This document shows positions 34,317 through 43,474 of a DNA stretch of 64,000 nucleotides, piece by piece. Numbering within the stretch: position 1 is the first letter of the stretch; every line of letters starts with the position of its first letter. The notes beneath the pieces are model-generated. The model saw only the letters and a list, made by a program, of their open reading frames with translations, was not told the origin of the DNA and made no database searches. Source of the DNA: Mycobacterium sp. NS-7484 (lineage in GTDB: Bacteria > Actinomycetota > Actinomycetes > Mycobacteriales > Mycobacteriaceae). The translations under genes were made by a program, and so were the position numbers. The stretch lies in contig NZ_MBEJ01000077.1 in the NCBI RefSeq assembly GCF_001953975.1, positions 1 through 64,000 of the forward strand. Reading direction: 5' to 3'.

Positions 34317-35285
34317 TCAGATCTGACGATCCCGTAGATCGCCGCCGAGAATCTCGGCCAACAACGACGGCTCGATGTTGCCTCCCGAGACGATGGCGAC
34401 AGCGGGACCCGGCGGTGTGCTCACCTTGCGATACCCGGCCAACGCCACCGCCCCGCTGGGTTCGGCAACCAGGTGGGCCCGGCGCGCCAGTTCGGCTACC
34501 GCGGAACGGATCTCACCTTCGGTCACGGTGATGACGTCGTCGATGACCCGCTGCAGGTGCGCGAACGTCAACGCCGACGGGGTGGCCCGCAACCCATCGG
34601 CAATCGTTCGATTCCGCTGCGCCGCAGTCCAACTCAGCGGGTGGCCAGCGGCCAGGCCGGCCGCGGTGTCGGCGGCGAGTTCCGGCTCCACGCCGAACAC
34701 CTTTGCCTGCGGACACAACGCCCGGATCGCGGTACCGACACCCGAGGCCAGGCCGCCGCCGCTGATCGGGATGAAGACGGCCGCGACGGCCGGCAGGTCC
34801 TCGGCGATCTCCAGACCGATCGTGCCCTGCCCGGCGATGATGTCGGCATGGTCGAAGGGCGGCACGAGCACGCCACCGGTGCGCTCGACCAGTTCGGCTG
34901 CCACCGACTCCCGCTCACCCGACTCGCACAACACGACATTCGCCCCGTGGTCACGAGTGGCCTGAACTTTGACCGTCGGTGTTTCCGCCGGCATCACGAT
35001 GTGCGCGGCCACCCCGAACACCGCGGCCGCATACGCCACTGCCTGGGCGTGATTACCGCTGGAGTAGGCCACCACTCCCCTGGCCCGTGTGCTGTGATCG
35101 ATTCGGCCCAAGGCGTTGAACGCACCTCGAATCTTGAACGCGCCGATCGGTTGCAGGTTCTCCGGTTTGAGCCACAGCGGCCGTTGCGGATCACCCCAAC
35201 GAGCGGGAAGCAGCGGGGTCCGCACGATCTCGGGCGCGATCCGGCGGGCGGCGGCGTCGATGTCGTCGATGGTCACCAACTTCAC
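34317..35285 (-). CDS. Threonine/serine dehydratase (catabolic type)
   Basis: A 322-aa fold-type II PLP enzyme. The PLP lysine is Lys51 in GAFKIRGAFNALG; substrate loop SSGNHAQAVAYAA and phosphate-binding glycine loop SGGGLASG are present. There is no C-terminal ACT regulatory domain, so it is of the short catabolic type and should not be feedback-controlled by isoleucine. The GTG start has a GGGGG-rich upstream. It lies 56 bp after the CcdA-like gene on the same strand. Confidence 0.9.
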   Translation of the reverse strand: MKLVTIDDIDAAARRIAPEIVRTPLLPARWGDPQRPLWLKPENLQPIGAFKIRGAFNALGRIDHSTRARGVVAYSSGNHAQAVAYAAAVFGVAAHIVMPAETPTVKVQATRDHGANVVLCESGERESVAAELVERTGGVLVPPFDHADIIAGQGTIGLEIAEDLPAVAAVFIPISGGGLASGVGTAIRALCPQAKVFGVEPELAADTAAGLAAGHPLSWTAAQRNRTIADGLRATPSALTFAHLQRVIDDVITVTEGEIRSAVAELARRAHLVAEPSGAVALAGYRKVSTPPGPAVAIVSGGNIEPSLLAEILGGDLRDRQI

Positions 35286-35341
35286 GTCCCCCAGTCTCTC
35301 CTGCGTTCGACGCCGGCGAAAGCCGAGACTGTGCCACGCCG

Positions 35342-36235
35342 TTACCGTGGAACCCGTGAACGAGTAGCTGATCGGTCAGATTTTCCCAGCCGGATCGCCA
35401 GCCGCCCGACCATGGCGACCACGACCAACACCACCAGTGCCGACAACCATGGCCACGCCCCGTGCCGGTGTACCCAGCCGGCGAGCGCACCCTGCAACCG
35501 CCCGGCCGCCGCGATCACAGGATCAACGGGATCACCTGCGGCAGTGAACAACTCGATTTCGTACCAGCCGTAATAGGCGACGTAGGCGCCGACGGCGATC
35601 AGGAGCGCGCCACCGATTCGGTTGGCGTAGGGCACGAAGCGCCGCAACCGGTCGACGACCACGGCGCCCGCCAGCGCGGCACTGACCGCCAGCACGCCGA
35701 CCACAAGCGCGAAACCCGCGGCGTACCCGGCGAACACCGCAAACCGGTGCCAGGCGGTGGTGGATTCCAGCGTGGCGCCGGCGACCGCCAGGAACGGGCC
35801 CACGGTGCACGACAACGACGCCAACGCGTACCCCACGCCGTAGCCGGCCATCGAACCCAGCCGGGCCGATGGTGCCCAGCCGGCCCGCTGTGTCACCGCA
35901 CCAGGTAGCCACAGCCCGAACCGGCGGCCGGCAAGCAGCCAACCACCGAGCAGGACCAGCGCTACACCGATGACGAGCGTGACGTAGGGCAGATACCGTT
36001 GCACGGTGCCCGCGGCGGCGACCGTCAGCAGCCCGAACATGCCGAACACCGCGACGAAACCCGCCGTCATGACCATCGTGGCCACCAACGCCCGACTCAC
36101 GGCGTTCACTGGACCGCCTGGCGAGGGGCCGCGTACCACCAAGACGAGATATCCGGGCAACAATGCGAACCCGCAGGGGTTGAGTGCGGCCACCAGTCCG
36201 GCGGCCAACGCCAACCCCACCAGGTTGTCTGCCAC
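35342..36235 (-). CDS. CcdA/DsbD-type thiol-redox membrane protein
   Basis: A 297-aa protein with about seven to eight membrane segments. The paired redox cysteines are in ALNPCGFALLPGYL (Cys21) and ASLSCTVGPFLAV, as in CcdA, which carries reductant across the membrane. It starts 9 bp after mpt53, matching the Rv2878c-Rv2877c pair of M. tuberculosis. Its likely partner is the secreted thioredoxin-fold protein upstream. Confidence 0.9.
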   Translation of the reverse strand: MADNLVGLALAAGLVAALNPCGFALLPGYLVLVVRGPSPGGPVNAVSRALVATMVMTAGFVAVFGMFGLLTVAAAGTVQRYLPYVTLVIGVALVLLGGWLLAGRRFGLWLPGAVTQRAGWAPSARLGSMAGYGVGYALASLSCTVGPFLAVAGATLESTTAWHRFAVFAGYAAGFALVVGVLAVSAALAGAVVVDRLRRFVPYANRIGGALLIAVGAYVAYYGWYEIELFTAAGDPVDPVIAAAGRLQGALAGWVHRHGAWPWLSALVVLVVVAMVGRLAIRLGKSDRSATRSRVPR

Positions 36236-36244
36236 GTCCGGGGA

Positions 36245-36742
36245 CTAGCTCTGCAGGGCCGCGACCCGATCGGCCAACTCCTGCTCGGGCATGGCCGACG
36301 TCGGGTTGTTGACGAACGTCGACGACCCGTCCGAACGGTAGAAGACATAGGCAGGCTGCCACGGCACGTGGTAGCGGGCCCAGATCGACCCGTCGGCGTC
36401 ATTGAGATTCGTGAAACCGAGATGGTATTTGTCGATGAAGCCCTGCATCGCCCCGACATCGGCGTGCGCCGCCACACCGACAAACCTCACCTGCGGGTTC
36501 GCCGCGGCGACCTGACTCACCGACGGTGCCTCGGCATTGCAGAACGGACACCACGGCGTCCAGAACCACAACACCGCGGGTCGCCCGGCCAAGCTCGACC
36601 CGCTGAACGGGGCGCCTGACACGGTGGTGGCGGTGAACTGCAGGCGATCATCGGCGACCGCGGTCGGTGCGGTGACCAGTGCCAGCAGCATGGCGACCGT
36701 GCACAGCACGCCGGCCACGGCAGACTCGAGTCGCATCCTCAT
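36245..36742 (-). CDS. mpt53: Secreted DsbE/TlpA-like thiol-disulfide protein Mpt53
   Basis: A 165-aa exported thioredoxin-fold protein very similar to Mpt53, a secreted oxidase of extracytoplasmic thiols. A signal peptide ends near TAVADDRL; the active site is WTPWCPFCNAEAP (Cys65, Cys68); the cis-Pro loop is VPWQPAYVFY. AAGGAG lies 8 nt before the chosen ATG. It is the first gene of a two-gene redox operon with the CcdA-like protein. Confidence 0.93.
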   Translation of the reverse strand: MRMRLESAVAGVLCTVAMLLALVTAPTAVADDRLQFTATTVSGAPFSGSSLAGRPAVLWFWTPWCPFCNAEAPSVSQVAAANPQVRFVGVAAHADVGAMQGFIDKYHLGFTNLNDADGSIWARYHVPWQPAYVFYRSDGSSTFVNNPTSAMPEQELADRVAALQS

Positions 36743-36889
36743 GGCATCGTCTCCTTCGCTCAGCACGCAGCGCACGTACGGCGCGTACGTGAGTTGACAC
36801 GACCGTCGGCGCCCCTGGGTTCACCGGTGGGTGAGGTGCGGGCAAGCGCCCCTCTTGTGCCGGGTCGTCCCGCGGTCCAGAGTGAGAAA

Positions 36890-37330
36890 ATGAGCGAGCA
36901 ATGGATTCAAGGGTGCTTGGTCCAGCGGATCACGTTTCGTGAAGGCCTGGTGCTCAACCTCAACGACTACAACGAGCTGGTCATCTCGGTGCCACTCGAG
37001 CTGACCCTGCCGGCCACCGCGACCGATGAGTCCGAGGTCGTCTCGATCGACCCGCGGGCACTGCGCAACGAGGTGCGCCCGCTGTTCGATTTTGCCGGGC
37101 AACGCTGCACGCACGCCGACTGGGAGGACAACGGCAGCCTGCATCTGAGCTTTTCCGACGGTCACCGGATCGATGTCCGCCCCGACGAGCACCGCACGTC
37201 GTGGGAGCTGTACGGGAAGTATCACGGCTACGCCGCGTGCCTGGCCCACGGGCGGGTGCGCGTCGTGCGCCACGATCAAGACGATTTCGAACCGGGTGAT
37301 GACGGCCAACCGACCCGCGAGAGCGGTTGA
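36890..37330 (+). CDS. DUF6188-like protein
   Basis: A 146-aa soluble acidic protein (QWIQGCLVQRITFREGLVLN ... HYGYAACLAHGRV-like end). It matches in pattern the small actinobacterial DUF6188 family, a beta-rich fold without known activity. ATG at 36890 follows GTGAGAAA and is preferred to an in-frame ATG 32 codons upstream, whose extension is Arg/Pro-rich and untypical. It is isolated between two minus-strand genes. Confidence 0.72.
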   Translation: MSEQWIQGCLVQRITFREGLVLNLNDYNELVISVPLELTLPATATDESEVVSIDPRALRNEVRPLFDFAGQRCTHADWEDNGSLHLSFSDGHRIDVRPDEHRTSWELYGKYHGYAACLAHGRVRVVRHDQDDFEPGDDGQPTRESG

Positions 37331-37363
37331 CCGGCACCCGAGGAGGGCCGCCGAACACCGGCG

Positions 37364-37795
37364 TCAGTTCACGCCGACCCCGATGATCGGGATCCACACC
37401 CCGAACAGCCATACGCCCCACTGACGGAACCCATTGTCCCACACGGGGTTCAAGTTGTAGCCCCAGTAGTTCACGGTTCGCGGCAACGGACCGCCACGCC
37501 AGTGCAGCGGAGGTGGCGGACCCCAGCCCCACGGCGGTGGCCCGTTGCGGTCGTCCCACCAGTCGTGGCGATTGTTGGCCCACCAGGGACCCTTGTCGTC
37601 CCAATGGTCACGGCGATGATCGAAGTCACGCCCTGGCGGACCACCATCGCAGAACGGGAAACAGTCATCGTGGCCGTGCCCCGGCTTCAACGGAGCCGGC
37701 ACGGTCGGCATGGTCGGCGTCGCCGCGGCCACCGGTGCCCCCGCACCCAACGCTCCCAGCGTCAACACCGCCGCCACGAACTTCGTCAGTTTCAT
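37364..37795 (-). CDS. Secreted Trp/Asp/Pro-rich protein
   Basis: A 143-aa exported protein. The signal peptide is MKLTKFVAAVLTLGALGAG onward (cleavage near VAAATP). The mature part is rich in Trp, Asp, His, Gly and Pro (HRRDHWDDKGPWWANNRHDW) and ends in a hydrophobic VWLFGVWIPIIGVGVN segment. AGGAGG lies 9 nt before the ATG. Two Cys (DDCFPFCDGG) could form a disulfide or bind metal with the many His/Asp. Function unknown; similar short secreted proteins are found in other mycobacteria. Confidence 0.75.
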   Translation of the reverse strand: MKLTKFVAAVLTLGALGAGAPVAAATPTMPTVPAPLKPGHGHDDCFPFCDGGPPGRDFDHRRDHWDDKGPWWANNRHDWWDDRNGPPPWGWGPPPPLHWRGGPLPRTVNYWGYNLNPVWDNGFRQWGVWLFGVWIPIIGVGVN

Positions 37796-37973
37796 TCCTG
37801 AACCTCCTGAGGTCGTGACCCCGGCGCCGGCCATCCCCCAATGGTCCGGCGCCGCAACGTTTGCCAACCCGCTTGGCTGCGCGTGGCGATACGTAGCACC
37901 CCGATGGGGTATCGCGATCGCCGATCCGGGCGTTACCCACTGCCCGGGCCGGTTGCGCTCTACGCTGGCTGAG

Positions 37974-39248
37974 GTGGGAATTGCAACGCGCGTCAACGGG
38001 GCCCCGCCGCCCGACGTATCTCGCGCCGCCATCGACCTCGGTTCATGGCGGTTTTGGCGCAACGGCGACGATGTCCGCGATGGGGCGTTTGCGACGCTAC
38101 GGCGCGAAGCACCGATTTCATTTCACCCGGCCTGCGTCGAAGACGGTTTCCCGGAAAGCAATGGGCACTGGGCGGTGACCCGATATGACGACGTGTTCTA
38201 CGCCAGCCGCCACCCCGATATCTTCAGCTCCGCGTCGGGTATCACGATCGGCGACCAAACCCCGGAGCTGGCCGAGTATTTCGGTTCGATGATCGCCATG
38301 GACGATCCCCGTCACACCCGGTTGCGCAACATCGTGCGCAGTGCATTCACTCCGCGGGTGGTGTCCCTGATCGAAGATTCGGTGCGTGACCGCGCCCGCC
38401 GGCTGGTGGCCGACATGGTGGCGCGAAATGCGGATCGCTGTGCCGATCTGGTCACCGAGTTCTCCGGGCCGCTCCCCCTACAGATCATCTGCGACATGAT
38501 GGGTATCCCCGAGGCCGATCATCAACGAATCTTCCATTGGACCAACGTGATCCTGGGTTTCGGTGACCCGGACCTGAGCACCGACTTCGATGAGTTCGTC
38601 TCGGTCGCCATGGAGATCGGCGCGTACGCGACGGCACTCGCCGAGGAGCGCCGCCGCACCCCCGCCGAGGACCTCACCACCAGCCTGGTGCAGGCCGAGG
38701 TGGACGGTGAGCGACTCACCTCGGCCGAGGTGGCCTCCTTCTTCATCCTGTTGGTGGTCGCCGGAAACGAGACCACCCGCAATGCGATCAGTCACGGGGT
38801 CCTGGCCTTGACGCGGTACCCCGAGCAGCGCGCGCTGTGGTGGTCACGTTTCGACGAGCTGGCACCGACCGCGGTGGAAGAGATCGTCCGCTGGGCGTCC
38901 CCGGTGAGTTACATGCGCCGGACGGTCACGCGCGACACCGTGCTCGGCGGGACGCCGTTGCCGGCCGGCGCCAAGGTGACGCTGTGGTACGGATCGGCCA
39001 ACCGGGACGAGTCGAAGTTCGCCGATCCATGGCTGTTCGACGTCACCCGCGCACCCAACCCGCATCTCGGGTTCGGCGGTGGCGGAGCGCACTTCTGCCT
39101 GGGGGCGAACCTGGCGCGGCGAGAGATCACCGTGGCCTTCGAGGAGCTGCACCGCCGGCTACCCGACATCACGGTGACCGAGGAGCCCGACCGGTTGCTG
39201 TCGTCGTTCATCCACGGCATCAAGCGCATGCCGGTGGCCTGGGGGTAG
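37974..39248 (+). CDS. cyp124: Cytochrome P450 CYP124, methyl-branched lipid omega-hydroxylase
   Basis: A 424-aa P450 very close to CYP124A1, which hydroxylates methyl-branched fatty acids and cholestenone at the chain end. Landmarks are IATRVNGAPPPDV at the start, DDPRHTRLRNIVRSAFTPRV, I-helix LLVVAGNETTRNAISHGVL, EIVRWASPV, and heme loop GFGGGGAHFCLGANLAR (Cys375). The GTG lies 7 nt after a TACGCT hexamer, so a leaderless mRNA is likely. The long upstream frame is a shadow of the secreted-protein gene. Confidence 0.94.
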   Translation: MGIATRVNGAPPPDVSRAAIDLGSWRFWRNGDDVRDGAFATLRREAPISFHPACVEDGFPESNGHWAVTRYDDVFYASRHPDIFSSASGITIGDQTPELAEYFGSMIAMDDPRHTRLRNIVRSAFTPRVVSLIEDSVRDRARRLVADMVARNADRCADLVTEFSGPLPLQIICDMMGIPEADHQRIFHWTNVILGFGDPDLSTDFDEFVSVAMEIGAYATALAEERRRTPAEDLTTSLVQAEVDGERLTSAEVASFFILLVVAGNETTRNAISHGVLALTRYPEQRALWWSRFDELAPTAVEEIVRWASPVSYMRRTVTRDTVLGGTPLPAGAKVTLWYGSANRDESKFADPWLFDVTRAPNPHLGFGGGGAHFCLGANLARREITVAFEELHRRLPDITVTEEPDRLLSSFIHGIKRMPVAWG

Positions 39249-39249
39249 G

Positions 39250-39612
39250 TCACCTGACGGTCAGCGTGCCGACCATCGCAGGGTGGTACAGGCAGTAGAA
39301 CGCGTACTGGCCCGGCTTGTCCGGCGCAGTGAGCGTCGCGCGGCCCTTCCCGTCGACATGGACGTCGAACACCCCCTTGTCGCGGGACGTCACCGAATGT
39401 TCGACCTCGTCGTCGTTGACAATGGCGATGTGGGTGCCGGGGGCGACCGTGAGCGCCTTGCTGAAGCCCATTCCGGCGATCGTGATCGTCGGACCGCCCG
39501 GCGCGGGCTGGACGGTCGACTGCTGCGGCGCAGCATGGTCGGCTTGGCTGCACGCCACAGTGAGCCAGGCGCCCAGGCACGCCGCCACCACCAACATCGC
39601 AAGCCGATTCAT
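39250..39612 (-). CDS. Cupredoxin lipoprotein
   Basis: A 120-aa blue-copper-type protein anchored as a lipoprotein (lipobox LTVAC, Cys21). Type 1 copper ligands are visible: His72 (VEHSVTS), Cys107, His110 and Met113 in YCLYHPAM. Such proteins carry single electrons or copper at the cell surface. Stop codons of this gene and cyp124 are 1 bp apart. Partner oxidase is not in the window. Confidence 0.88.
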   Translation of the reverse strand: MNRLAMLVVAACLGAWLTVACSQADHAAPQQSTVQPAPGGPTITIAGMGFSKALTVAPGTHIAIVNDDEVEHSVTSRDKGVFDVHVDGKGRATLTAPDKPGQYAFYCLYHPAMVGTLTVR

Positions 39613-39644
39613 CCCTGCCCCCTGCGTTGAGTCCCGACAGGCAA

Positions 39645-41093
39645 TTATCGGTTCTCGGGGCGGGGCGAGGCAGCCGAATCTGCCGATCGGCCCACGAGGA
39701 CCCCGCCGGCGAAGGCCGCCACGAGCACGCCGATGATCACCCAGGCCAGCACGCTGGAGCCACCGACCAGATCGCTGAGATTCGTCAGGATCAGTGTCAG
39801 CGCGCCCAGCAGTCCGACCAGGCCCAGCGCCGGGGCGATCCGGACCCGCCACAGCGACAGTCCATGCCGGTCACGACCGAAGTACACCAGCACCGCGACG
39901 CTGGTGGCGATCATCAGGAGCACCACCCCGACCGTGGTCGCACCGGCGAACCAGGTGTAGAACTGCGCGGCCGGATCCAGCCCGAACACCACAGCCGACA
40001 CGACGCCGACCGCCACCACACCCGAGACCCACAAGGACGCCAGGTGCGGTGAGCCGTGTCGATCGTGCGGCCGGCTGAGCACCGCGGGCAGGACGTCGCG
40101 TTGCGACAGCGCGAACACGTACCGCGAGGCCACGTTGTGGAAGGCCAGGATGCAGGCGAACAGACTGGTGAAGTACAGCACCGTGATGAGGTCGGCGCCC
40201 GCGGCACCGATGTAGCGACGCGCGGTGTCGCCCAGGAAGGTGGCACCCGAATCCGTGGCCTGCGCGACGGCCTGTTCGTCGCCCCACCCGGAGATCAGCG
40301 CCCAGCTGGTGACGGCGTAGAACACGCCGATCAGGACCAATGCCAGGTACGTGGCGCGGGGAATCGTCTGCTCGGGCGTGCGGGCCTCGTCCCGGAAGAT
40401 CGCGGTGGCTTCGAAGCCGACATAGCTGATGATGGCGAACAACAGCCCGATGCCGAGCGACCCGGACAGGACCGCATCCGGATCGACGATGCCCGAAGAC
40501 AATCCGTGGTCGCCGCCGCGTGCCACGATCACCAGATCGAGCACCAGCACGATCGCGATCTCGGCGGTGAGCAGGACTCCCAGCACGCGACTGGACAATT
40601 CGATGTTGCGGTAGCCCAGGTAGGTGGTCACTGCGAACGCCACCGCGGCGAACACCCACCACGGAAGGGCGGGGCCGCCGGCCAGTTCGAGGACACTGGC
40701 CCCGGCCGGGCCGAGCAGCCCGTATACGCCGGCCTCCAGCGCCACATAGCTCACCAGCGCGACGAACGCGATCCCGATGCCCGTGGGGAGTCCGAGCGAC
40801 TGCCGAACATAGGAGAAGAAGGCACCGGCTTCCTCGACATACGGGGTCATCGCGGTGAACCCGACGGCGAACAGCAACAGCACCAGGGTCGCGGCGATGA
40901 AGGTAGCGGGAAATCCCGTTCCGTTACCCGAGGCGATACCCAACGGCACGACACCGCCGATCACCCCCAGCGGCGCCGCGGCCGCGACGACCATGAACAC
41001 GATCGAGGTGACGCCGAGGCTGCCGCGCAGCTGCCGCCCGGTGGCAGACGGTGGCGAGCCCAATGACTCCGGGACTGTGGTGGTTTCGGACAT
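39645..41093 (-). CDS. APC superfamily amino acid permease
   Basis: A 482-aa transporter with about twelve membrane segments. The first helix holds the broken GVIGG-type motif of APC proteins (AAAAPLGVIGGVVPLGIASGNG) and helix 6 has SYVGFEATAIFRDEARTPEQ, the typical family signature. AAGGA is 9 nt upstream of the ATG. Substrate is an amino acid or polyamine, not identifiable. The cupredoxin gene follows after 32 bp but is unlikely to be functionally linked. Confidence 0.88.
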   Translation of the reverse strand: MSETTTVPESLGSPPSATGRQLRGSLGVTSIVFMVVAAAAPLGVIGGVVPLGIASGNGTGFPATFIAATLVLLLFAVGFTAMTPYVEEAGAFFSYVRQSLGLPTGIGIAFVALVSYVALEAGVYGLLGPAGASVLELAGGPALPWWVFAAVAFAVTTYLGYRNIELSSRVLGVLLTAEIAIVLVLDLVIVARGGDHGLSSGIVDPDAVLSGSLGIGLLFAIISYVGFEATAIFRDEARTPEQTIPRATYLALVLIGVFYAVTSWALISGWGDEQAVAQATDSGATFLGDTARRYIGAAGADLITVLYFTSLFACILAFHNVASRYVFALSQRDVLPAVLSRPHDRHGSPHLASLWVSGVVAVGVVSAVVFGLDPAAQFYTWFAGATTVGVVLLMIATSVAVLVYFGRDRHGLSLWRVRIAPALGLVGLLGALTLILTNLSDLVGGSSVLAWVIIGVLVAAFAGGVLVGRSADSAASPRPENR

Positions 41094-41201
41094 GGGCGAC
41101 CGTCCTTCAGACAGCGGGTGCGTGGATATGACCCGCGGACCATAGGGTCGCGTCGACCCGGCGCACCAGATCTCGCGTCACCGTGCGCAAAATTCGCCCG
41201 G

Positions 41202-42308
41202 CTACGTGCCGCCGAGGACGGCGAGCATGCCGGCGGCCGCCCGGGGCCAGGTGAACTGCTCGGCACGCCGCCGAGCACTGTGGCGCCGCTGGGTTTCGGG
41301 TCGGCTTATCACCGCGGTGACCGCGCGGGCGATGGCGTGCGCGTCGTTGTCCGCGGTGGCCCCGCTGTCGCTGGTGAGGATCTCGGCGAGCGCCGAGGTC
41401 CGGGACACCACCGCGGGCGTTCCGCAGGCCAGTGCTTCCAGCGCGGCCAGACCGAACGTCTCGTGCGGGCCCGGGGCAAGGGCGACGTCGGCCGAGGCCA
41501 GGATGGTCGCCACGGTGTCGCGGCAGCCGATGTACCCGGTGAACGCCACCGGCAGGCCGTCGGCATGGCGTTGCAGACGTGCCCGCAACGGCCCCTCGCC
41601 GACCACCACCAGACGGGCATCCACACCTGAATCCCGAAGGGCGGCAACGGTGTCGATGCTACGGTCGGCATGTTTTTCCACCGACAGCCGACCGCAGTGC
41701 ACCAGCAGGGTCTGTTGCGGGGCGGCCCACCGGCTGCGCATCCGGACCGAGTGGCGTCGCGGGTGGAACTGTTCGAGGTCCACGCCCAGGGGCACCGTCG
41801 CGACATTGTCCGCGCCGATCCGGTCGAACTCCTCGCGTGCGAAGGCCGTCGTGCACACCACCGCGTCGTAGTTCGCCGCGCTGCGCCGATTGGCGAAGTC
41901 CGCGACGGCCCGGGCGGCCGACGCCGGCAGCACCTGACCGACCAACCGGTCCAGCCGTTCGTGCGAGATCATCACGGTGGCCACGTCACGGTCACGCCCC
42001 CACGGACCCAGCGACCGCAGGGTCAACCGGTCCGACACCTCGATGGCGTCGGGGCGCAGCCGCTGCAGCAGCGCGGTCACCGGCCCCGGAAGCACCGCCC
42101 GGTAACCGCCGGTGAACGGGATGAGCCTGGCGGGCAGCGAGATTCGTACGACGCCGCTGGGCAGCACGTGCCGGTCCGGATGCGCACCGGGCACGACGAG
42201 GAACACCTCGTGTCCCAACGCCCGATACTCGGCGCCGAGCCGGTCGACCGCGGTGCGCAGACCGCCCGAGCGCGGGCCGTAGAAGTTGGCGACCTGGACA
42301 ACCCGCAT
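41202..42308 (-). CDS. pimC: GT4 mannosyltransferase, PimC-like
   Basis: A 368-aa GT-B glycosyltransferase. The N terminus MRVVQVANFYGPRSGGLRT and the C-terminal GPHETFGLAALEALACGTPAVV (E-x7-E motif of GT4) match the mycobacterial GDP-mannose-dependent enzyme described as PimC, which adds a mannose to phosphatidylinositol dimannosides. Intermediate LLVHCGRLSVEKH is the donor-site region. The frame extends upstream of the ATG at 42308 but that portion is antisense to the SDR gene. Family sure, acceptor less so, as PimC is not present in all mycobacteria. Confidence 0.8.
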   Translation of the reverse strand: MRVVQVANFYGPRSGGLRTAVDRLGAEYRALGHEVFLVVPGAHPDRHVLPSGVVRISLPARLIPFTGGYRAVLPGPVTALLQRLRPDAIEVSDRLTLRSLGPWGRDRDVATVMISHERLDRLVGQVLPASAARAVADFANRRSAANYDAVVCTTAFAREEFDRIGADNVATVPLGVDLEQFHPRRHSVRMRSRWAAPQQTLLVHCGRLSVEKHADRSIDTVAALRDSGVDARLVVVGEGPLRARLQRHADGLPVAFTGYIGCRDTVATILASADVALAPGPHETFGLAALEALACGTPAVVSRTSALAEILTSDSGATADNDAHAIARAVTAVISRPETQRRHSARRRAEQFTWPRAAAGMLAVLGGT

Positions 42309-42449
42309 GCCCCCGATCACAACCGGGTTGCATGTGCGGTCAACAACGCCGTTGCCACCATGACCTGAACAGCCGCTGAACAAGCACGGGACGATCAGAC
42401 GAAATGCCGAATCGCCGCGGTGGAACCGCACGCGGCGGATACTCATCCG

Positions 42450-43376
42450 ATGGGCGGCACACCGGACCCGGAGGCGCTGGCCGGACGCATCGCAGTGGTG
42501 GCCGGGGCCACCCGCGGCGCCGGCCGCGGGATCGCCGCGGCGCTCGGTGAAGCGGGCGCGACCGTGGTGTGCACCGGCCGAAGCAGCCGATGCGGAAGTC
42601 GCGACTCGGACTACGACCGGCCCGAAACCATCGAGGAAACAGCGGAATTGGTCTCGGAACTCGGCGGCACCGGTATCGCCGTGCAGGTCGACCATCTCGA
42701 TGTGACGCAAGTGCGCAAGCTGGCCGGGCGACTCAAGGCCGATTACACCCACATTGACATCCTCGTCAACGACATCTGGGGCGCCGAGGTGCTCAAAGGA
42801 CCCCCGGACACCTGGGGCCGGCCGATGTGGCAGCACGACCTCGACGACGGGTTACGGATGATGCGCCTGGGTTTGGACACCCATCTGATCACCTCGCACT
42901 CCCTGCTGCCACTGCTCGCGGACCGACCCGGCGGGCTGCTGGTCGAGATCACCGATGGCACAACCGAATTCAATGCCGCCAACCCGCGTCTCTCGGTCTT
43001 CTACGATCTGGTCAAAAATGCGGTGAACCGGCTGGCCTTCAGCCATGGCTACGAGCTCGCGGCGTTCGGTGCCACCGCCGTGGCGGTCACACCGGGATGG
43101 CTGCGCTCGGAGATGATGCTCGACAACTATGGCGTCACCGAGGCCAACTGGCGGTGTGCGCTGGATCTGGCGCGCACCGACGGCTACCCGGCCGCACCGC
43201 CCGGTTTCGCCGAGTCGGAGTCGCCACGCTTCGTGGGACGCGGTGTTGCCGCGATGGCCGCCGATCCGGACCGGGCCCGCTGGAATCAGCGTTCGGTCAG
43301 CTCGTCGGCGCTGGCCCGCCACTACGGATTCACCGACCTCGACGGGCGGCTGCCCGACGTATGGCTGCCGCTGTAA
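42450..43376 (+). CDS. SDR family oxidoreductase with altered active site
   Basis: A 308-aa short-chain dehydrogenase (DHRS1-like). Cofactor motif GATRGAGRGIAAAL is normal and Tyr-x3-Lys is present (FYDLVKN). The usual NNAG is NDIWG and the catalytic Ser region reads VEITDGTTE, with Thr at the expected place. A 60-residue insertion and long C-terminal part follow the core. GTG at 42420 is an alternative start, adding ten residues. Substrate unknown. Confidence 0.83.
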   Translation: MGGTPDPEALAGRIAVVAGATRGAGRGIAAALGEAGATVVCTGRSSRCGSRDSDYDRPETIEETAELVSELGGTGIAVQVDHLDVTQVRKLAGRLKADYTHIDILVNDIWGAEVLKGPPDTWGRPMWQHDLDDGLRMMRLGLDTHLITSHSLLPLLADRPGGLLVEITDGTTEFNAANPRLSVFYDLVKNAVNRLAFSHGYELAAFGATAVAVTPGWLRSEMMLDNYGVTEANWRCALDLARTDGYPAAPPGFAESESPRFVGRGVAAMAADPDRARWNQRSVSSSALARHYGFTDLDGRLPDVWLPL

Positions 43377-43439
43377 GCGCACGTCAGCGCACAGCATCGG
43401 CACCGGTAGACATTTTTTCAAATCTGTTCACCGATTTCG

Positions 43440-43468
43440 TTGACACCGGCGCAAGCGGATTGTTCTAT
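43440..43468 (+). promoter_or_regulatory. Strong sigma-A-type promoter of amidohydrolase operon
   Basis: TTGACA (43440-43445), 17-bp spacer, TTCTAT (43463-43468), then 6 nt to the GTG start. This is the best -35/-10 pair in the window and predicts a leaderless transcript. Confidence 0.75.
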
Positions 43469-43474
43469 GACTGA

